From contig JAQYVY010000022.1 of the NCBI GenBank assembly GCA_030145195.1, positions 1-57,035 on the forward strand: 57,035 bases of DNA. Reading direction: 5' to 3'. Under the pieces are notes generated by a model. The model saw nothing but the letters and a program-made list of their open reading frames with translations. It did no database searches and was not told the origin of the DNA. This document shows positions 17,501-28,520 of the stretch, piece by piece. Made by a program: the position numbers and the translations under genes. The first letter of the stretch is position 1. Each line of letters opens with the position of its first letter. Source of the DNA: Desulfuromonadales bacterium. GTDB lineage: Bacteria; Desulfobacterota; Desulfuromonadia; Desulfuromonadales; BM103.

Positions 17501-17826
17501 TCGAGGGTGCCGTCCTTGGCGACCGCGACTGCGCAGTTCAAGGCGGTCTGACCGCCGAGAGTTGGCAATAACGCCTGTGGCCGCTCTTTTTCAATGATTC
17601 TGGCCAGGGTCTCGGGGTTGACCGGTTCGATATAGGTGCGATCGGCGAAATCAGGGTCGGTCATGATGGTCGCCGGGTTTGAATTGAGCAGCACCACCTC
17701 ATAACCCTCTTCTTTCAGGGCCTTACAGGCCTGGGTTCCGGAGTAGTCGAATTCGCAGGCCTGGCCGATAACAATCGGCCCAGCACCAACGATCAGGATT
17801 TTCTTGATATCAGTTCTTTTTGGCAT
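14563..17826 (-). CDS. carB: Carbamoyl-phosphate synthase large subunit, proteobacterial type
   Basis: 1087 residues. It uses ammonia from CarA, bicarbonate and two ATP to make carbamoyl phosphate. Two homologous ATP-grasp halves are visible: [17 protein letters not shown] with [12 protein letters not shown] in the first, and [17 protein letters not shown] with [13 protein letters not shown] in the second. A methylglyoxal-synthase-like allosteric domain forms the last ~140 residues. The wording [11 protein letters not shown] and [10 protein letters not shown] is typical of proteobacterial CarB. It is the second carB of the cluster and lies downstream of carA across a 169-nt gap filled by a repeat. 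Confidence 0.96.
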   Translation of the reverse strand: MPKRTDIKKILIVGAGPIVIGQACEFDYSGTQACKALKEEGYEVVLLNSNPATIMTDPDFADRTYIEPVNPETLARIIEKERPQALLPTLGGQTALNCAVAVAKDGTLEKFGVELIGAKLPAIEKAEDRTLFKKAMENIGIAVPRSGLAHNRQEAMDILEYIGFPVIIRPSFTLGGTGGGIAYNLEEYETMAIAGIDASPTDEVLVEESVIGWKEFELEVMRDTADNVVIICSIENMDAMGVHTGDSITVAPAQTLTDKEYQLLRDASIRIIREIGVETGGSNIQFGINPKDGRMVVIEMNPRVSRSSALASKATGFPIAKIAAKLSVGYTLDEIRNDITRETYASFEPTIDYVVTKMPRFTFEKFPQADATLTTQMKSVGEAMSIGRTFKESLQKAMRSLEIGSCGFESRFFEEPCEQRRALTDSELAILESKLRIPNWERLWYLADAMRAGFSIDRIYELTWIDPWFLHKISQIIAMEDRLVRATSLLDQPTGEVFQDLLREAKELGFSDQRLAMLWGTRDERVRELRHQLNIRPVYKRVDTCGAEFEAYTPYLYSTYEEECEATPTDRKKIIILGGGPNRIGQGIEFDYCCVHGVFALAEDGYETIMVNCNPETVSTDYDTSDRLYFEPLTLEDVLEIVHVEQPYGVIVQFGGQTPLKLAVALEKAGVPIIGTSPDAIDRAEDRERFKALLNKLDLKQPENGIARSIKESEKIAARIGYPVVVRPSYVLGGRAMEIVYDVEHLRNYMQYAVEASPDHPILIDKFLDHAIEVDVDALSDRKQVVIGGIMQHIEEAGIHSGDSACSLPPYSLTPQIVDEIRRQTIALALELEVSGLMNIQFAVKNDEVYLIEVNPRASRTAPFVSKATGRPLAKIAARVMAGKSLKELGVEEEIVPKHISVKESVFPFTKFPGVDTLLGPEMKSTGEVMGIDVEFGKAFAKAQLGANVILPTSGEVFVSVKEEDKAEIVAPVRKLIEAGFSIVATAGTASFLGEHGISAKPINKVKEGRPHCVDAIKSNQVTLVFNTTFGTQSVMDSFSIRRTALMYNVAYFTTVAGIVAVTDGILAMKRESLDVTPLQEYYPNNS

Positions 17827-17870
17827 GGTTATCCATTCTTCTTAAGATCATGTGTTGCAGATCATGTGTT

Positions 17871-17993
17871 GCCACCAAGGCACCAAGGCTCCAAGAGAGC
17901 CAGAATCTTTAAGCTTAAACTCTAAGGTCAGGACATAAGGGCTTAATTTAACGGCAGATTCTTACTTTCTTTGTGTCTCCGTGCGTCCGTGGC
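17871..17993. repeat. Repeat element with degenerate 29-nt terminal inverted arms
   Basis: GCCACCAAGGCACCAAGG... (17871-17899) and the reverse complement of ...GTGCGTCCGTGGC (17965-17993) match at 20 of 29 positions. Both arms are built of 8-9-nt near-repeats. It fills the carA-carB gap. It resembles the GACACGAAGGCACCAAG element at 38066-38185. Confidence 0.55.
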
Positions 17994-17995
17994 TA

Positions 17996-19120
17996 TTATT
18001 GTTTCTTCCAGTCACTCATCAACGTGATGAACTCGTCAAAGAGGTAATTGGCATCATGAGGACCGGGCGAAGCTTCGGGATGATATTGAACCGAGAAGGC
18101 CGGCAAAGTTTTATGGCGCAAACCTTCGACCGTATTGTCGTTGAGGTTGATGTGGGTGACCACCGCATCATCCTGCAAGGATGCGGCATCGACCGCAAAA
18201 CCATGATTCTGCGAGGTGATCTCGACATTATGTCCGGTTGTACGCCGAACCGGCTGGTTGCCGCCGCGGTGACCGAACTTCAGCTTGTAAGTCCGTCCGC
18301 CGAGCGCAATCGAAAGCAGCTGGTGGCCAAGACAGATACCGAACAGCGGCACTTTACCGAGCAGTTGACGAATATTTTCCTGAGCGTAAGTGATCGGCTC
18401 AGGGTCACCGGGGCCGTTGCTGAGAAACACCCCGTCGGGCTGTAGCGCCAGAACCTCTTCGGCTGGGGTATCGGCGGAGACGACCGTGACTTCACAGCCC
18501 TTCGCCACCAGATTGCGCAGGATATTGCGCTTAATGCCAAAGTCATAAGCAACCACTTTGAATTGTGCGGGGCCCTGCCTTGGCTGGTAACCGTCTGCCA
18601 GGTCCCAGACACTCTCGGTCCAATCGTAACTTTCTGTGCAAGTGACTTCCCGCACCAGATCCTGGCCAACGATTGACGGAGCTGCTTTAGCTTTTGCCAC
18701 CAAGCTGTCAGCATCCAGATCAACCGTCGAAAGAATCCCGGTCTGGGCGCCTTTGTCGCGAATATGTCGCACCAGCGCGCGGGTATCGATCCCCGAGACG
18801 CCAATCACATTGTGCATTTTCAGATAAGCATCGAGGGTCATCTCGGAGCGCCAGTTGCTCGGGATGTCGCAGGCTTCCTTAACCACAAAACCGGAAAGGT
18901 GCGGTCGCGAGGACTCGACGTCCTCTGAGTTGATGCCGTAGTTGCCGATCAGCGGATAGGTCATCGTGACGATTTCGCCGCAATAGGACGGATCGGTCAG
19001 AATCTCCTGATAACCGGTCATGCTGGTGTTGAAAACGACCTCACCATGAATTTCACCTGACGCGCCAAAGGCTCGCCCATAGAACACCCTGCCGTCTGCC
19101 AGGGCCAATGCTGCTTTCAT
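17996..19120 (-). CDS. carA: Carbamoyl-phosphate synthase small (glutaminase) subunit
   Basis: 374 residues from the ATG at 19120, preceded by GAGGGAG. It releases ammonia from glutamine and channels it to CarB. The N-terminal CPSase domain ([19 protein letters not shown]) is followed by a class I glutamine amidotransferase domain with nucleophile Cys in [17 protein letters not shown] and the His/Glu of [13 protein letters not shown]. An upstream in-frame extension to 19183 lacks homology to the family start. It is the only carA in view and is sandwiched between two carB genes, 74 nt from the upstream one. Confidence 0.96.
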   Translation of the reverse strand: MKAALALADGRVFYGRAFGASGEIHGEVVFNTSMTGYQEILTDPSYCGEIVTMTYPLIGNYGINSEDVESSRPHLSGFVVKEACDIPSNWRSEMTLDAYLKMHNVIGVSGIDTRALVRHIRDKGAQTGILSTVDLDADSLVAKAKAAPSIVGQDLVREVTCTESYDWTESVWDLADGYQPRQGPAQFKVVAYDFGIKRNILRNLVAKGCEVTVVSADTPAEEVLALQPDGVFLSNGPGDPEPITYAQENIRQLLGKVPLFGICLGHQLLSIALGGRTYKLKFGHRGGNQPVRRTTGHNVEITSQNHGFAVDAASLQDDAVVTHINLNDNTVEGLRHKTLPAFSVQYHPEASPGPHDANYLFDEFITLMSDWKKQ

Positions 19121-19194
19121 TAATGTAGACTCCCTCTGCTTTGCTGTTTCTTGGCTATGTCTTCCTGATGTCGAATTTAACATCGGCTGTGTCT

Positions 19195-22100
19195 TTATAG
19201 TTGCTGGTGATACTCTTGCAGGCTGTGAACCTCGCCCTTCCCTGCCTGATGACAGGCGGCGACGCCTTCGGCCGCTGCAATCGCTGCCGAGGTGGTCGTA
19301 ATGTAGGACACCTTGTGCTTGATCGCGGCCTTGCGGATGTAAGAGTCGTCATGAAGGCTGAGACGACCAATTGGGGTGTTGACCACCAGCTGGATTTCAC
19401 CATTCTTGATGGCATCAGCGATGTTAGGTCGTCCTTCGTGCATCTTCAGGATTTTCATCGCGTCGACGCCATGTTGCTCAAGATATTTCTGGGTCCCTTC
19501 CGTGGCAAAGAGCTTAAAACCGAGCTCGGCAAATTTCTTTGCCGCCTTCAACCCGCCAGGGCGGTCTTGAGCGGCCACGGTGATCAGCACGGCACCCGAG
19601 AGCGGCAGCATGGTCCCGGTCCCTTCCTGAGCCTTGAAAAAGGCGCGGCCAAAATTGTTAGCCAGACCAAGGACTTCACCGGTGGAACGCATTTCCGGGC
19701 CAAGCACCGGATCGACCTCGGGGAACATATAAAACGGAAAGACCGCTTCCTTGACACCGAAATGCGGGATGGGCTTACGTTCGAGATTCATCTCTTGCAG
19801 TTTGTCGCCGAGCATTGCTTTGACGGCCAGGCGCGCCATTGGAATATTGCAGACTTTGGACACCAGTGGCACGGTCCGACTAGCCCGTGGATTGGCTTCC
19901 AGAATATAAACTTGATCCTGATGGATAGCGTACTGGATATTCATCAAGCCGACGACACCCATCTCAACCGCGATGCGACGGGTGTATTCCTCAATCGTGT
20001 CAAGATGCTGCTGCGGGATATTCACCGGAGGAATAACACAAGCAGAATCGCCTGAGTGCACTCCAGCCATTTCAATATGCTCCATGATGGCTGGAACGAA
20101 TGCGCTGGTGCCGTCACAAATGGCGTCCGCTTCCGCTTCGATGGCGTTGTCGAGGAACTTATCAATCAGAATCGGTCGTTGCGGACTGACATCAACGGCT
20201 TTCTGCATATATTCGTTCAGCATACAGTCATCATAAACAACTTCCATGGCCCGGCCACCAAGTACGTACGAAGGGCGAACCATTAACGGGTAACCGATCC
20301 GTGCCGCAATCTCGCGGGCTTGCTCAAGGCTGCTGGCCATCCCCGACTCGGGTTGCGGGATCGCGAGTTTCTGCATGATGAGGTTAAACTGCTCGCGATC
20401 TTCAGCCATGTCGATGGTTTGGGGACTGGTTCCCAAAATCTTGACTCCGGCGGCCTGCAGTTCTGCGGCGATATTTAATGGAGTCTGACCGCCAAACTGA
20501 ACGACCACACCCTCCGGTTGTTCCTTGTGGTAAATGGAGAGCACATCCTCAACCGTCAGTGGCTCGAAGTAGAGTTTGTCAGAGGTATCGTAATCCGTGG
20601 ATACAGTCTCCGGATTACAGTTTACCATAATGGTCTCATATCCTGCTTCGCGCAGAGCCGTGGCAGTATGCACACAACAGTAGTCGAATTCAATCCCCTG
20701 TCCGATTCGATTCGGGCCGCCACCCAGAACCATAATCTTCTTCCGTGAGCTGACCGCTACTTTGTCGGGCGCATTATAGGTAGAGAAGTAATAAGCCGCA
20801 TCCTCCACCCCGCTCACCGGGACCGGCTCCCAGGCTTCCGCCAGATTCAGGGACAGGCGCTGTTCGCGCACCTGAGTCTCTGAGAGCTCGAGGATTTGGG
20901 CCAGGTACTTATCGGCAAAACCATCTTTTTTCGCTTGAATCAGCAGTTCGTTTGGAGGCAATTGCCCCTTGTAGGCGAGAACTTGTTCTTCCAGCTCAAC
21001 CAACTCCTGCATTTGCGTCAGAAACCAGGGTTTTATGTGAGTTCGCTGGTAGAGTGCGTCGATATCAGCGCCCTTGCGTAAGGCTTCGTAAAGAATAAAC
21101 TGGCGCTCACTGGTCGGAATCAGCAGCAACTCCATCAATTCAGCGAGCGATTTATCGTTGAAATCAAGCGCGAAGCCGAGGCCATAACGACCGTTCTCCA
21201 AAGAGCGAATCGCTTTCTGCATGGCTTCCTTGTAATTCTTGCCGATACTCATGACTTCGCCAACAGCGCGCATCTGAGTGCCGAGCTGGTCTTTGGCACC
21301 CTTGAATTTCTCAAAAGCCCAGCGCGCGAACTTCACCACCACGTAGTCTCCTGACGGGGTGTATTTGTCCAGCGTACCATCACGCCAGTAGGGAATCTCG
21401 TCGAGGGTGAGACCCGCGGCCAGCATGGAAGAGACCAGCGCGATGGGAAAGCCAGTTGCTTTGGAGGCCAAAGCCGAAGAGCGCGAGGTGCGTGGGTTGA
21501 TCTCAATGACAACCACCCGATCGGTTTTGGGGTCGTGAGCAAACTGGACATTGGTTCCGCCAATCACTTCAATGGCATCAACGATAGCGTAGGAGTAGTC
21601 TTGCAGGCGTTTCTGTAACTCCTGACTGATCGTCAGCATCGGCGCGGTACAGAATGAATCTCCGGTATGTACGCCCATGGCATCGACGTTTTCAATGAAG
21701 CAAACCGTGATCTTCTGGTTTTTAGCATCACGCACAACTTCAAGTTCGAGCTCTTCCCAACCGAGCACTGATTCCTCAACCAAGATCTGGTTGACGGGGC
21801 TGCTCGACAGGCCGCGGCCGCAAATTTCTTCGAATTCTTCCATGTTGTAAGCGAAGCCGCCACCGGTTCCGCCCATAGTATAGGCAGGGCGAATAACTAC
21901 CGGCAGGCCAATGCGCTCGACGATATCTTTGGCTTGTTCGAAGCTGGTAGCGATCTCGCTAGCCGGCATCTCTATGCCAAGGGACGTCATGGTCTGTTTG
22001 AAGGTTTCCCGGTCCTCGCCACGCTTTATGGCGTCGAGGTTGACCCCGATCACGCGCACATCATATTGATCAAGCACTCCGGCTTCGGCCAGGGCACTCG

Positions 22101-22395
22101 AGAGGTTGAGTCCGGTCTGACCGCCAAGATTAGGCAACAATGCGTCAGGCCGTTCCTTGGCGATGATTTCAGTCAAGGTGGCGACATTAAGCGGTTCGAT
22201 GTAAGTAGCATCGGCCATGCCGGGATCAGTCATGATGGTGGCCGGGTTTGAGTTAACCAGAACGATCTGGTAGCCGAGGGCCCTTAGCGCTTTGCAGGCC
22301 TGGGTCCCGGAATAGTCAAACTCGCAGGCCTGGCCAATAATAATGGGGCCAGAGCCGATTATCAGAACTTTTTTAATATCATCACGACGCGGCAT
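19195..22395 (-). CDS. carB: Carbamoyl-phosphate synthase large subunit, second paralog (clostridial-like)
   Basis: 1066 residues with complete CarB architecture: [63 protein letters not shown] and a C-terminal regulatory domain. It differs from the downstream paralog in length and in family-specific text ([39 protein letters not shown]), reading more like Firmicutes-type CarB. ACTGGAGACTGCA precedes the ATG. It sits directly between pyrC and carA, so it is probably the partner dedicated to the PyrR-controlled operon. No catalytic loss is obvious in either copy. Confidence 0.92.
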   Translation of the reverse strand: MPRRDDIKKVLIIGSGPIIIGQACEFDYSGTQACKALRALGYQIVLVNSNPATIMTDPGMADATYIEPLNVATLTEIIAKERPDALLPNLGGQTGLNLSSALAEAGVLDQYDVRVIGVNLDAIKRGEDRETFKQTMTSLGIEMPASEIATSFEQAKDIVERIGLPVVIRPAYTMGGTGGGFAYNMEEFEEICGRGLSSSPVNQILVEESVLGWEELELEVVRDAKNQKITVCFIENVDAMGVHTGDSFCTAPMLTISQELQKRLQDYSYAIVDAIEVIGGTNVQFAHDPKTDRVVVIEINPRTSRSSALASKATGFPIALVSSMLAAGLTLDEIPYWRDGTLDKYTPSGDYVVVKFARWAFEKFKGAKDQLGTQMRAVGEVMSIGKNYKEAMQKAIRSLENGRYGLGFALDFNDKSLAELMELLLIPTSERQFILYEALRKGADIDALYQRTHIKPWFLTQMQELVELEEQVLAYKGQLPPNELLIQAKKDGFADKYLAQILELSETQVREQRLSLNLAEAWEPVPVSGVEDAAYYFSTYNAPDKVAVSSRKKIMVLGGGPNRIGQGIEFDYCCVHTATALREAGYETIMVNCNPETVSTDYDTSDKLYFEPLTVEDVLSIYHKEQPEGVVVQFGGQTPLNIAAELQAAGVKILGTSPQTIDMAEDREQFNLIMQKLAIPQPESGMASSLEQAREIAARIGYPLMVRPSYVLGGRAMEVVYDDCMLNEYMQKAVDVSPQRPILIDKFLDNAIEAEADAICDGTSAFVPAIMEHIEMAGVHSGDSACVIPPVNIPQQHLDTIEEYTRRIAVEMGVVGLMNIQYAIHQDQVYILEANPRASRTVPLVSKVCNIPMARLAVKAMLGDKLQEMNLERKPIPHFGVKEAVFPFYMFPEVDPVLGPEMRSTGEVLGLANNFGRAFFKAQEGTGTMLPLSGAVLITVAAQDRPGGLKAAKKFAELGFKLFATEGTQKYLEQHGVDAMKILKMHEGRPNIADAIKNGEIQLVVNTPIGRLSLHDDSYIRKAAIKHKVSYITTTSAAIAAAEGVAACHQAGKGEVHSLQEYHQQL

Positions 22396-22460
22396 TGCAG
22401 TCTCCAGTGGTTACATTAAGGAGTAAGATTTAACTCAATGAGTTACAAGTCTTTTCATTA

Positions 22461-23738
22461 CTAGCTCCGGCTGAAGACGACCTTTCCTGCGACGATTGTA
22501 TGCAGGGCGGCACCCTTCATCTGCCAGCCATCAAACGGGGTGTTCTTGCTTTTGCTGGCCAGCTTCTGGGCGTCCACCGTCCAGGCAAACTCCGGGTCGA
22601 TCACCGTGATGTCAGCCTCTCCGCCTTCGACTAAACCTCCGACGGGCAGATTGAGGGCTGCAGCAGGACCGTTCGTTAACAGCGCAATGGCTCGAGGTAG
22701 ATCAATCACACCGTCTTCCACCAGCTTGAGAGAAAGCGGCAGGGCGGTTTCCAGGCCGACGATGCCGTTCATCGCAATGGCAAACTCGACATTTTTCTCA
22801 TCGATGTGATGTGGCGCATGATCGGTGGCGATCGCATCAACAGTGCCATCGGCAATCCCCTGACGGACGGCCGCCATATCTTCAGCGCTACGTAGCGGCG
22901 GATTCATTTTGGCGTTGGTGTTGTAGCCGCGGACCGCTTCGTCAGTCAAAGTAAAGTGATGTGGGGCGGCCTCACAAGTGACTGCAACGCCGCGAGCTTT
23001 CGCCTGACGGACGATCTCGATCGAGCCTTTGGTTGAGACATGCGCGACGTGCAAGCGCGCGCCGGTAAACTCGGAGAGCATAACCTCTCTGGCTGTGGCG
23101 GCATCTTCTGCAACCCAGGGAATCCCCTTGAGGCCGAGCTCGGTGGCAACCGGACCATCATTCATGACTCCGGAGCCAACCAGGTCAAGATCCTCTGCAT
23201 GCGAGATAATAACCATACCAAAAGGCTTGGCATATTCCATGGCCCGACGCATCAGCTGTGGATTGCTGACAGGCTTGCCATCATCGGAAACGGCGTAAAC
23301 CCCGTGTTGCTTCAGCTCACCCATTTCGGTCATTGATTCGCCCTCAAGCCCTTTGCTGATACTAGCGATGGGAAAAACGCGACAATGCCCCTCTTTTGCG
23401 GCTTTATTGAGGATATAGCTAGTAATCGTATGGTTATCATTGACCGGCTGGGTATTCGGCATACAGGCCACCGAGGTAAAACCGCCCGTGACCGCGGAGA
23501 GGGTTCCAGAGGCTATATCCTCCTTGTACTCCAGACCTGGATCGCGCAGATGGACGTGAATGTCGACCAGACCGGGGGTGACCACTTTTCCCGACGCGTC
23601 GATCACTTGAGCCGCCTTAGCATCCAGGCTTTTGCCAATCGCAGCAATCTTGCCATCTTCAACCAGAATGTCACAGATATCATCAAGCTTTTGTGCCGGG
23701 CTGATGACCCGTCCGCCTTTGATCAGTAGTTTTGCCAT
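22461..23738 (-). CDS. pyrC: Dihydroorotase (class I)
   Basis: 425 residues. It cyclises carbamoyl aspartate to dihydroorotate. Amidohydrolase metal-site features: [16 protein letters not shown] (HxH) near residue 60, [18 protein letters not shown] and [12 protein letters not shown], whose Asp is the catalytic base. AAGGAGAAGG precedes the ATG. It lies 56 nt downstream of pyrB and 65 nt upstream of carB in the same operon. Length and motif spacing are those of Bacillus-type PyrC. Confidence 0.95.
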   Translation of the reverse strand: MAKLLIKGGRVISPAQKLDDICDILVEDGKIAAIGKSLDAKAAQVIDASGKVVTPGLVDIHVHLRDPGLEYKEDIASGTLSAVTGGFTSVACMPNTQPVNDNHTITSYILNKAAKEGHCRVFPIASISKGLEGESMTEMGELKQHGVYAVSDDGKPVSNPQLMRRAMEYAKPFGMVIISHAEDLDLVGSGVMNDGPVATELGLKGIPWVAEDAATAREVMLSEFTGARLHVAHVSTKGSIEIVRQAKARGVAVTCEAAPHHFTLTDEAVRGYNTNAKMNPPLRSAEDMAAVRQGIADGTVDAIATDHAPHHIDEKNVEFAIAMNGIVGLETALPLSLKLVEDGVIDLPRAIALLTNGPAAALNLPVGGLVEGGEADITVIDPEFAWTVDAQKLASKSKNTPFDGWQMKGAALHTIVAGKVVFSRS

Positions 23739-23794
23739 GGTCCTAACCTTCTCCTTATATCTTTCATCTCACACGCAAAATTGAAGATAGTTCC

Positions 23795-24733
23795 TTAAGT
23801 GGTTTGCATCGATTCGACACCACTGACCAGATAGAGTAGCGCCATCCTTACGGCGACACCGTTCTCAACCTGATCAAGAATAACATTTTGTACTCCATCG
23901 GCGACCACCGAGGAAATTTCTACGCCGCGGTTCATCGGTCCGGGGTGCATGACGATGGCATCAGGCTTGGCCAATTGGATATTGGTCGGATTGAGTCCGT
24001 AGAAACGCGCATACTCGCGTAAGCTGGGCAGCATGATATTGCTCTGCCGCTCCAGTTGAATACGGAGCATCATAACCACATCGGCATCCTTGATGGCGGC
24101 ACGCATGTCGGTGAAGACCTCGACGTTGCCGAGGCGCTCGATGCCAACGGGTAGCATGGTCCCTGGTCCGCACAACCGAACCTTGGCCCCCATCTTCGAC
24201 AGTGCATAGATATCGGACCGAGCCACCCGGCTGTGGGTGATATCGCCAATAATTGCGACTTCAAGACCTTCAATCGAACCTTTATGTTCGCGCATGGTCA
24301 TGAGATCAAGCAACGCCTGGCTGGGATGTTCATGGGCCCCATCACCGGCGTTGACGACTGAGCAGTTGACTCGCTCCGCCAGATAATGTGGTGCGCCGGA
24401 ATGAGCGTGGCGGATCACAATAATATCAGGAGCCATGGCCTCAATGTTTTTGGCGGTATCTTCCAGGGTTTCCCCTTTGACGACCGACGAGGTCGAGCCG
24501 GAAATATTGACCGTGTCAGACGACAACCGCTTACCGGCAATTTCAAAAGAAAGCCGGGTGCGGGTGCTGGCCTCGAAGAAAGCATTAATAATTGTTTTGC
24601 CGCGCAGGGTTGGAACTTTTTTGAGGTCTCGGGAATTCACTTCCTTAAATGCGTCACCGGTGTCGAGAATCAGCTGAATATCCTCTTTAGACAACTGTTC
24701 AATGCCAAGAATGTGCTTGTGTTTAAATGACAT
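23795..24733 (-). CDS. pyrB: Aspartate carbamoyltransferase catalytic subunit
   Basis: 312 residues. It condenses carbamoyl phosphate with aspartate. The carbamoyl-phosphate motif [11 protein letters not shown] is near residue 55, [12 protein letters not shown] near 140, and the aspartate loop [12 protein letters not shown] near 270. No regulatory pyrI is adjacent, as expected when control is by PyrR. AGGAG precedes the ATG and only 9 nt separate it from pyrR. Confidence 0.96.
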   Translation of the reverse strand: MSFKHKHILGIEQLSKEDIQLILDTGDAFKEVNSRDLKKVPTLRGKTIINAFFEASTRTRLSFEIAGKRLSSDTVNISGSTSSVVKGETLEDTAKNIEAMAPDIIVIRHAHSGAPHYLAERVNCSVVNAGDGAHEHPSQALLDLMTMREHKGSIEGLEVAIIGDITHSRVARSDIYALSKMGAKVRLCGPGTMLPVGIERLGNVEVFTDMRAAIKDADVVMMLRIQLERQSNIMLPSLREYARFYGLNPTNIQLAKPDAIVMHPGPMNRGVEISSVVADGVQNVILDQVENGVAVRMALLYLVSGVESMQTT

Positions 24734-24742
24734 GCTTTTCTC

Positions 24743-25279
24743 CTAGGGCTTAATCAGTCGGACTTCAACCGGGGCTTGCGTTTCACTGAAAACGACCTCT
24801 ACATCCTCTTCGCGAGCGGTGGGCACGTTGCGGCCCACGTAATCGGCACGAATCGGTAACTCACGGTGACCACGATCGATCAGTACGGCCAGCTGAATTG
24901 TATTTGGACGACCAAAATCCATCAGCGCATCCATTGCCGAGCGGATGGTTCGACCGGTATAGAGGACATCATCAACCAGCACGACTTGCTTGCCATCGAG
25001 AGCAAACGGAATCTCCGTCTTACCGATAGGCAGATTACCGCGGGCAGCAAGATCATCTCGATACATCGTGATGTCGATGGTTCCAAGCGGCACCTCAACA
25101 CCTTCGATTTCGTTGAGGCGGGTTTGCAGCAGCCCTGCCAGGAGGTCGCCGCCGGTGCGGATGCCTATCAGGGCCAGCTTTTCGGAGCCCTTGTTATGCT
25201 CCAGGATTTCATGGGCAATCCTGGTAATGGCCCGGGTTATGCCAGCCTTATCCAGTATCGCAGTTTCTGCTTTGACCAT
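24743..25279 (-). CDS. pyrR: PyrR, pyrimidine operon attenuation regulator
   Basis: 178 residues from the ATG at 25279, preceded by GAGGAGGAAG. PyrR binds a leader-RNA hairpin when UMP or UTP is plentiful and promotes termination; many members also have uracil phosphoribosyltransferase activity. The PRPP-binding motif [20 protein letters not shown] is near residue 100 and RAYT-like ITMYRDDL near 75. It is the first gene of the operon, directly behind a leader that contains a matching binding hairpin and a terminator, so it should regulate its own operon. Confidence 0.96.
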   Translation of the reverse strand: MVKAETAILDKAGITRAITRIAHEILEHNKGSEKLALIGIRTGGDLLAGLLQTRLNEIEGVEVPLGTIDITMYRDDLAARGNLPIGKTEIPFALDGKQVVLVDDVLYTGRTIRSAMDALMDFGRPNTIQLAVLIDRGHRELPIRADYVGRNVPTAREEDVEVVFSETQAPVEVRLIKP

Positions 25280-25323
25280 TGTCTTCCTCCTCTTAAAAGA
25301 GAATTCAACTTTCTGAGTTTTGG

Positions 25324-25360
25324 ACAAAAAAATACCTCTCCGACTATTTACGGAAAGGCA
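25324..25360 (-). terminator. Attenuator (intrinsic terminator) in the pyr leader
   Basis: On the minus strand TGCCTTTCCG (25360-25351) pairs over 10 bp, with two G-U pairs, with CGGAGAGGTA (25342-25333), followed by a run of T. It lies between the PyrR-binding hairpin and the pyrR start, exactly where a regulated terminator is expected. Confidence 0.82.
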
Positions 25361-25400
25361 CTGATTTATTTTTGCAAATTTGGTAAAGCATTTTAGCCAC

Positions 25401-25432
25401 CCTTGCAGATCTCTCAGGATCTACTTAAAAGG
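25401..25432 (-). promoter_or_regulatory. PyrR-binding RNA hairpin
   Basis: The minus-strand RNA forms AGATC-CTGAGA-GATCT, a perfect 5-bp stem with the hexaloop CUGAGA, which fits the PyrR loop consensus CNGNGA. A lower CCTT/AAGG stem and a purine-rich internal bulge complete the typical anti-antiterminator shape. Confidence 0.8.
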
Positions 25433-25459
25433 AGACGTATCTCGCGTCTGATTTGGAGC

Positions 25460-25488
25460 AATATAGCAAGGCGCAAATGACGAGTCAA
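25460..25488 (-). promoter_or_regulatory. Sigma-70-type promoter of the pyr operon
   Basis: On the minus strand TTGACT (25488-25483), a 17-nt spacer and TATATT (25465-25460). Transcription would start near 25453, about 20 nt before the PyrR-binding hairpin. Confidence 0.75.
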
Positions 25489-25665
25489 CAGAAAGCCATC
25501 AGTTTTTTCGGAGTTCGGCCAAAACAGCTATGAACACAAAAAAATCCTCGGTATCTCATTACGCAATCATTGACATATAATTATTTGTAGCGCATTTCTT
25601 GAAAATATCTTAACCTTAAGAGGTGTTAACGATAAGCTTAAACATCATTTTTGTGGGTTATTATC

Positions 25666-26598
25666 ATGAAGAGATTCTCTAAGTGGTTCGTTCTGTTTGC
25701 CTTAAGTCTTTATTGCCTAACGGCCTGCGATAATCAGGATGTGACCATAAAGGTTGATCCGCAGAACACGTCAACGCAAAGCGACCTCCAGCCAGAGACC
25801 CGTGGAGAACAAAATCTCCGCCTCGGGATCGGATCGATTATCACGCCCAAAGAAGGTTACAGCTTCTACCGCCGCCTGGTCGATTATCTGGAAAAGCAAC
25901 TGGCGATGAAAATCACCGTGGTTGATCGTGGCAACTATCAGGAGTTCAACAATTTACTGGCCGCAGGAAAACTCGATGTTGCCTTTGTCTGCGGAGGGCC
26001 CTATGTAGAGGGCAAGGACGACTTCCATTTGGAATTACTGGTCGTCCCGGAAACCCTTGAGGGGGAAAAGGTCTATTATGCCAACCTGATCGTACCCTAC
26101 GACAGCCCGGCACAAAAGCTGGAAGACCTGAGAGGAAAACGTTTCGCCTTTACTGACCCGCAATCCAACAGTGGTAAACTCGTACCGACCTTCATGCTGG
26201 CAAAGGCCGGAGAGACACCGGAGAGCTTTTTCGGGGATGTTGTTTACACCTACGCACACGATAAATCAATCTATGCTGTTGCAGACAATACGGTTGATGG
26301 CGCCTCAGTAGACAGCCTGATCTATGAATACCTCATAGACAAGAGCCCGGAACTTTTAGCCAAAGTCAGGGTTTTGTCGAAGTCAGAGCCCTACGGCATC
26401 CCGCCTGTGGTGGTACGGCCAGGGATACCAGCAGCGCTACGAGAGCAACTGCGCACAGTCCTGATGGAGATGGATCAAAACCCCGAAGGTCGCGACATCC
26501 TGCAAGGCATGAAAATACAGCGCTTTACCGACAGCGATGATGCCGCGTACGACACAATACGACAAATCCGTGCATTCATCCAAAAACAGTCACAATAA
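25666..26598 (+). CDS. PhnD-type periplasmic binding lipoprotein
   Basis: 310 residues from the ATG at 25666 (a GTG at 25651 is an alternative). MKRFSKWFVLFALSLYCLTA is a lipoprotein signal with lipobox LTAC. The mature part is a phosphate/phosphite/phosphonate-type substrate-binding fold: LRLGIGSIITPKEGYSFYRR, FVCGGPYVEG, LRGKRFAFTDPQSNSGKLVP, and VDGASVDSLIYEYL. No permease or ATPase is linked. The stop is 9 nt before a histidine kinase gene, so it more likely acts as a ligand sensor for that kinase than in transport. The ligand is unknown. Confidence 0.85.
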   Translation: MKRFSKWFVLFALSLYCLTACDNQDVTIKVDPQNTSTQSDLQPETRGEQNLRLGIGSIITPKEGYSFYRRLVDYLEKQLAMKITVVDRGNYQEFNNLLAAGKLDVAFVCGGPYVEGKDDFHLELLVVPETLEGEKVYYANLIVPYDSPAQKLEDLRGKRFAFTDPQSNSGKLVPTFMLAKAGETPESFFGDVVYTYAHDKSIYAVADNTVDGASVDSLIYEYLIDKSPELLAKVRVLSKSEPYGIPPVVVRPGIPAALREQLRTVLMEMDQNPEGRDILQGMKIQRFTDSDDAAYDTIRQIRAFIQKQSQ

Positions 26599-26607
26599 TA
26601 AAACGCA

Positions 26608-28377
26608 ATGACCCTTAAACTCACACTTCGTGCCAAGCTGATTTACCTGACCGTCTTCCTGCTGGTGAGCTTCGGCCTTTCCTTGACCGTCTATCTCAAG
26701 ACGCATTTTGTAAAAGTTCTCACGGCCGAGTTGTTGAACAGGGGCGTCTCAATCTCCAGGCATGTCGCCGAGATTTGCACCGAGGCCTTTATTGAGCATG
26801 ACTTTCTTCAGCTCGACTCTCTGGCAATAAAACATCAGACCACTGAAAATGATATCGTTTACATCCTCATGCTCAATCAGAACGAACAGGTCATCGCTCA
26901 CTCTTTCAGCAACGGATACCCGCTTGACCTAGACAAAATCGTGCATACCATGAGCGACAAAGAACCCTCAATCCAGAAGCTTGATTTCGGCGGGGTTCCA
27001 CTCTACGACATTGCTGCTCCGGTGATGGATGCCCGGATCGGCACAGTCCGGATTGGCATTTCTGCCCAACCGATCCATCAGGCCATTAACACCATGGTTG
27101 AGCAGATCCTCTGCGCCATCATAATTCTTGGTGTTGTCGCACTTCTTATCGCCCTGCCCGCCTTACAAACGATCATTCGCCCGATTTCATTACTAAATCA
27201 TGCTGTTGAGCAATTAACTCTGGGTGAAGAGGTGCAACAACTTCCCGTCTCCAGCAATGATGAGCTCGGACTGCTTACAGAAGCCTTCAATCAGATGATG
27301 AGCACCATTAAGACAGCGGATCAAAATCTGGCGGCGCATATTGAGTTTCTGCAAGTCTTGATCGATGATATCCCCATCCCGGTTTTCTACAAGGACCAGC
27401 AAGGGGTGATGCTCGGCTGCAACCGAGCCTATACGGATTTCTGGGGGAAATCTAAAGAGGAGGTTGTCGGTTGCCATACCGGCAACATTTACCTTCAGCC
27501 TGAAGCAGAGCTTCACCTCCGCAAAGACCGGGAAGTCCTCAACCAAAAAGCGCACGTCTGCTATGACCACTCTGTTGTCGATGCGAAAGGACAGCGTCGA
27601 CATGTCATCATCAACAAAGCCCCCTTCTGCGATGAGTCAGGTCAACCAGAAGGCATTATCGGGGTCATTCACGATATCACGGAGCAGCGTCAGGCCGACC
27701 ACATGAAGAGTGAATTTGTCTCGACGGTTGCGCATGAATTTCAAACCCCGCTAGCCACTATTCTGGGTTTCGTTGAACTGATACAGGAGCAGATGCTCAG
27801 CCCGGGAGAACAGGAGGAATCACTCAAGTTGATTGCCAACAAAACGGAGTCGCTATCAGAGATGGTTGATGAGCTACTTGATCTGGCCCGGATAGAGACG
27901 AGTAAGGGCCTGACGATCAATCTGGAAGCGTGCAACGTCAATGCAGCAATGACCGAACTATTTCAAAGCTTTAAAAAGCGCACAGTTGAGCATCATTTTG
28001 TGCTGGAACTCCCCGAGTCTGAAGCTGTGGTCCCGGCCGACAAGACCCGCATGGGGCAGGTCATGGAAAATCTGCTGAGCAATGCGGTTAAATACTCAGT
28101 AAAACCAAGCAACATCAAGGTCAGCGTCACTAATCATGAGGGGTATTGTCAGGTTCAGGTTGCCGACCAGGGTATTGGTATGACAAAGGAACAGGCGGGA
28201 AAAGTCTTTGAAAAATACTACCGGGCTGACACCTCTAACACGGCACCATCAGGGACAGGCCTCGGTCTTTTTATTACCAAATCGATCATTGACGCTCACA
28301 ACGGCAAGATTGCTGTCGAGAGCACTCCAGGGAAAGGGACAACGGTCACATTTCAGATTCCAACACAAACAGTTTAA
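26608..28377 (+). CDS. Membrane-bound PAS histidine kinase
   Basis: 589 residues. A transmembrane helix at about 13-30, an extracytoplasmic domain to about 168, a second helix at about 170-192, a HAMP domain (RPISLLNHAVEQLTLGE), a PAS domain about 250-365 (IDDIPIPVFYKDQQG to GVIHDITEQRQ), a HisKA domain with phospho-acceptor H376 in AHEFQTPLAT, and an HATPase domain with N box NLLSNAVKYS, DQGIGM and GTGLGL. The H box has Gln where Arg is usual (HExRTP). It is paired with the upstream PhnD-like lipoprotein; the receiver protein at 28521 is the likely partner. Confidence 0.93.
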   Translation: MTLKLTLRAKLIYLTVFLLVSFGLSLTVYLKTHFVKVLTAELLNRGVSISRHVAEICTEAFIEHDFLQLDSLAIKHQTTENDIVYILMLNQNEQVIAHSFSNGYPLDLDKIVHTMSDKEPSIQKLDFGGVPLYDIAAPVMDARIGTVRIGISAQPIHQAINTMVEQILCAIIILGVVALLIALPALQTIIRPISLLNHAVEQLTLGEEVQQLPVSSNDELGLLTEAFNQMMSTIKTADQNLAAHIEFLQVLIDDIPIPVFYKDQQGVMLGCNRAYTDFWGKSKEEVVGCHTGNIYLQPEAELHLRKDREVLNQKAHVCYDHSVVDAKGQRRHVIINKAPFCDESGQPEGIIGVIHDITEQRQADHMKSEFVSTVAHEFQTPLATILGFVELIQEQMLSPGEQEESLKLIANKTESLSEMVDELLDLARIETSKGLTINLEACNVNAAMTELFQSFKKRTVEHHFVLELPESEAVVPADKTRMGQVMENLLSNAVKYSVKPSNIKVSVTNHEGYCQVQVADQGIGMTKEQAGKVFEKYYRADTSNTAPSGTGLGLFITKSIIDAHNGKIAVESTPGKGTTVTFQIPTQTV

Positions 28378-28520
28378 CCGCAGCTGAATTCATTTATTGA
28401 GTCATGATTATGACTCTATGCGCAGCAGGCATAATATGATAATCTCTATGTCACTTAAGGGTGGGTAAAAGACTGGATTAAACTGATGCCTCTGGATTAT
28501 TCAGAGCGGAGGAGCAACTT

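Noticed and set aside
19201-20055. A 284-codon frame antisense to the upstream carB
   Set aside because: It lies entirely opposite the conserved C-terminal half of CarB, with no ribosome-binding site or domain.
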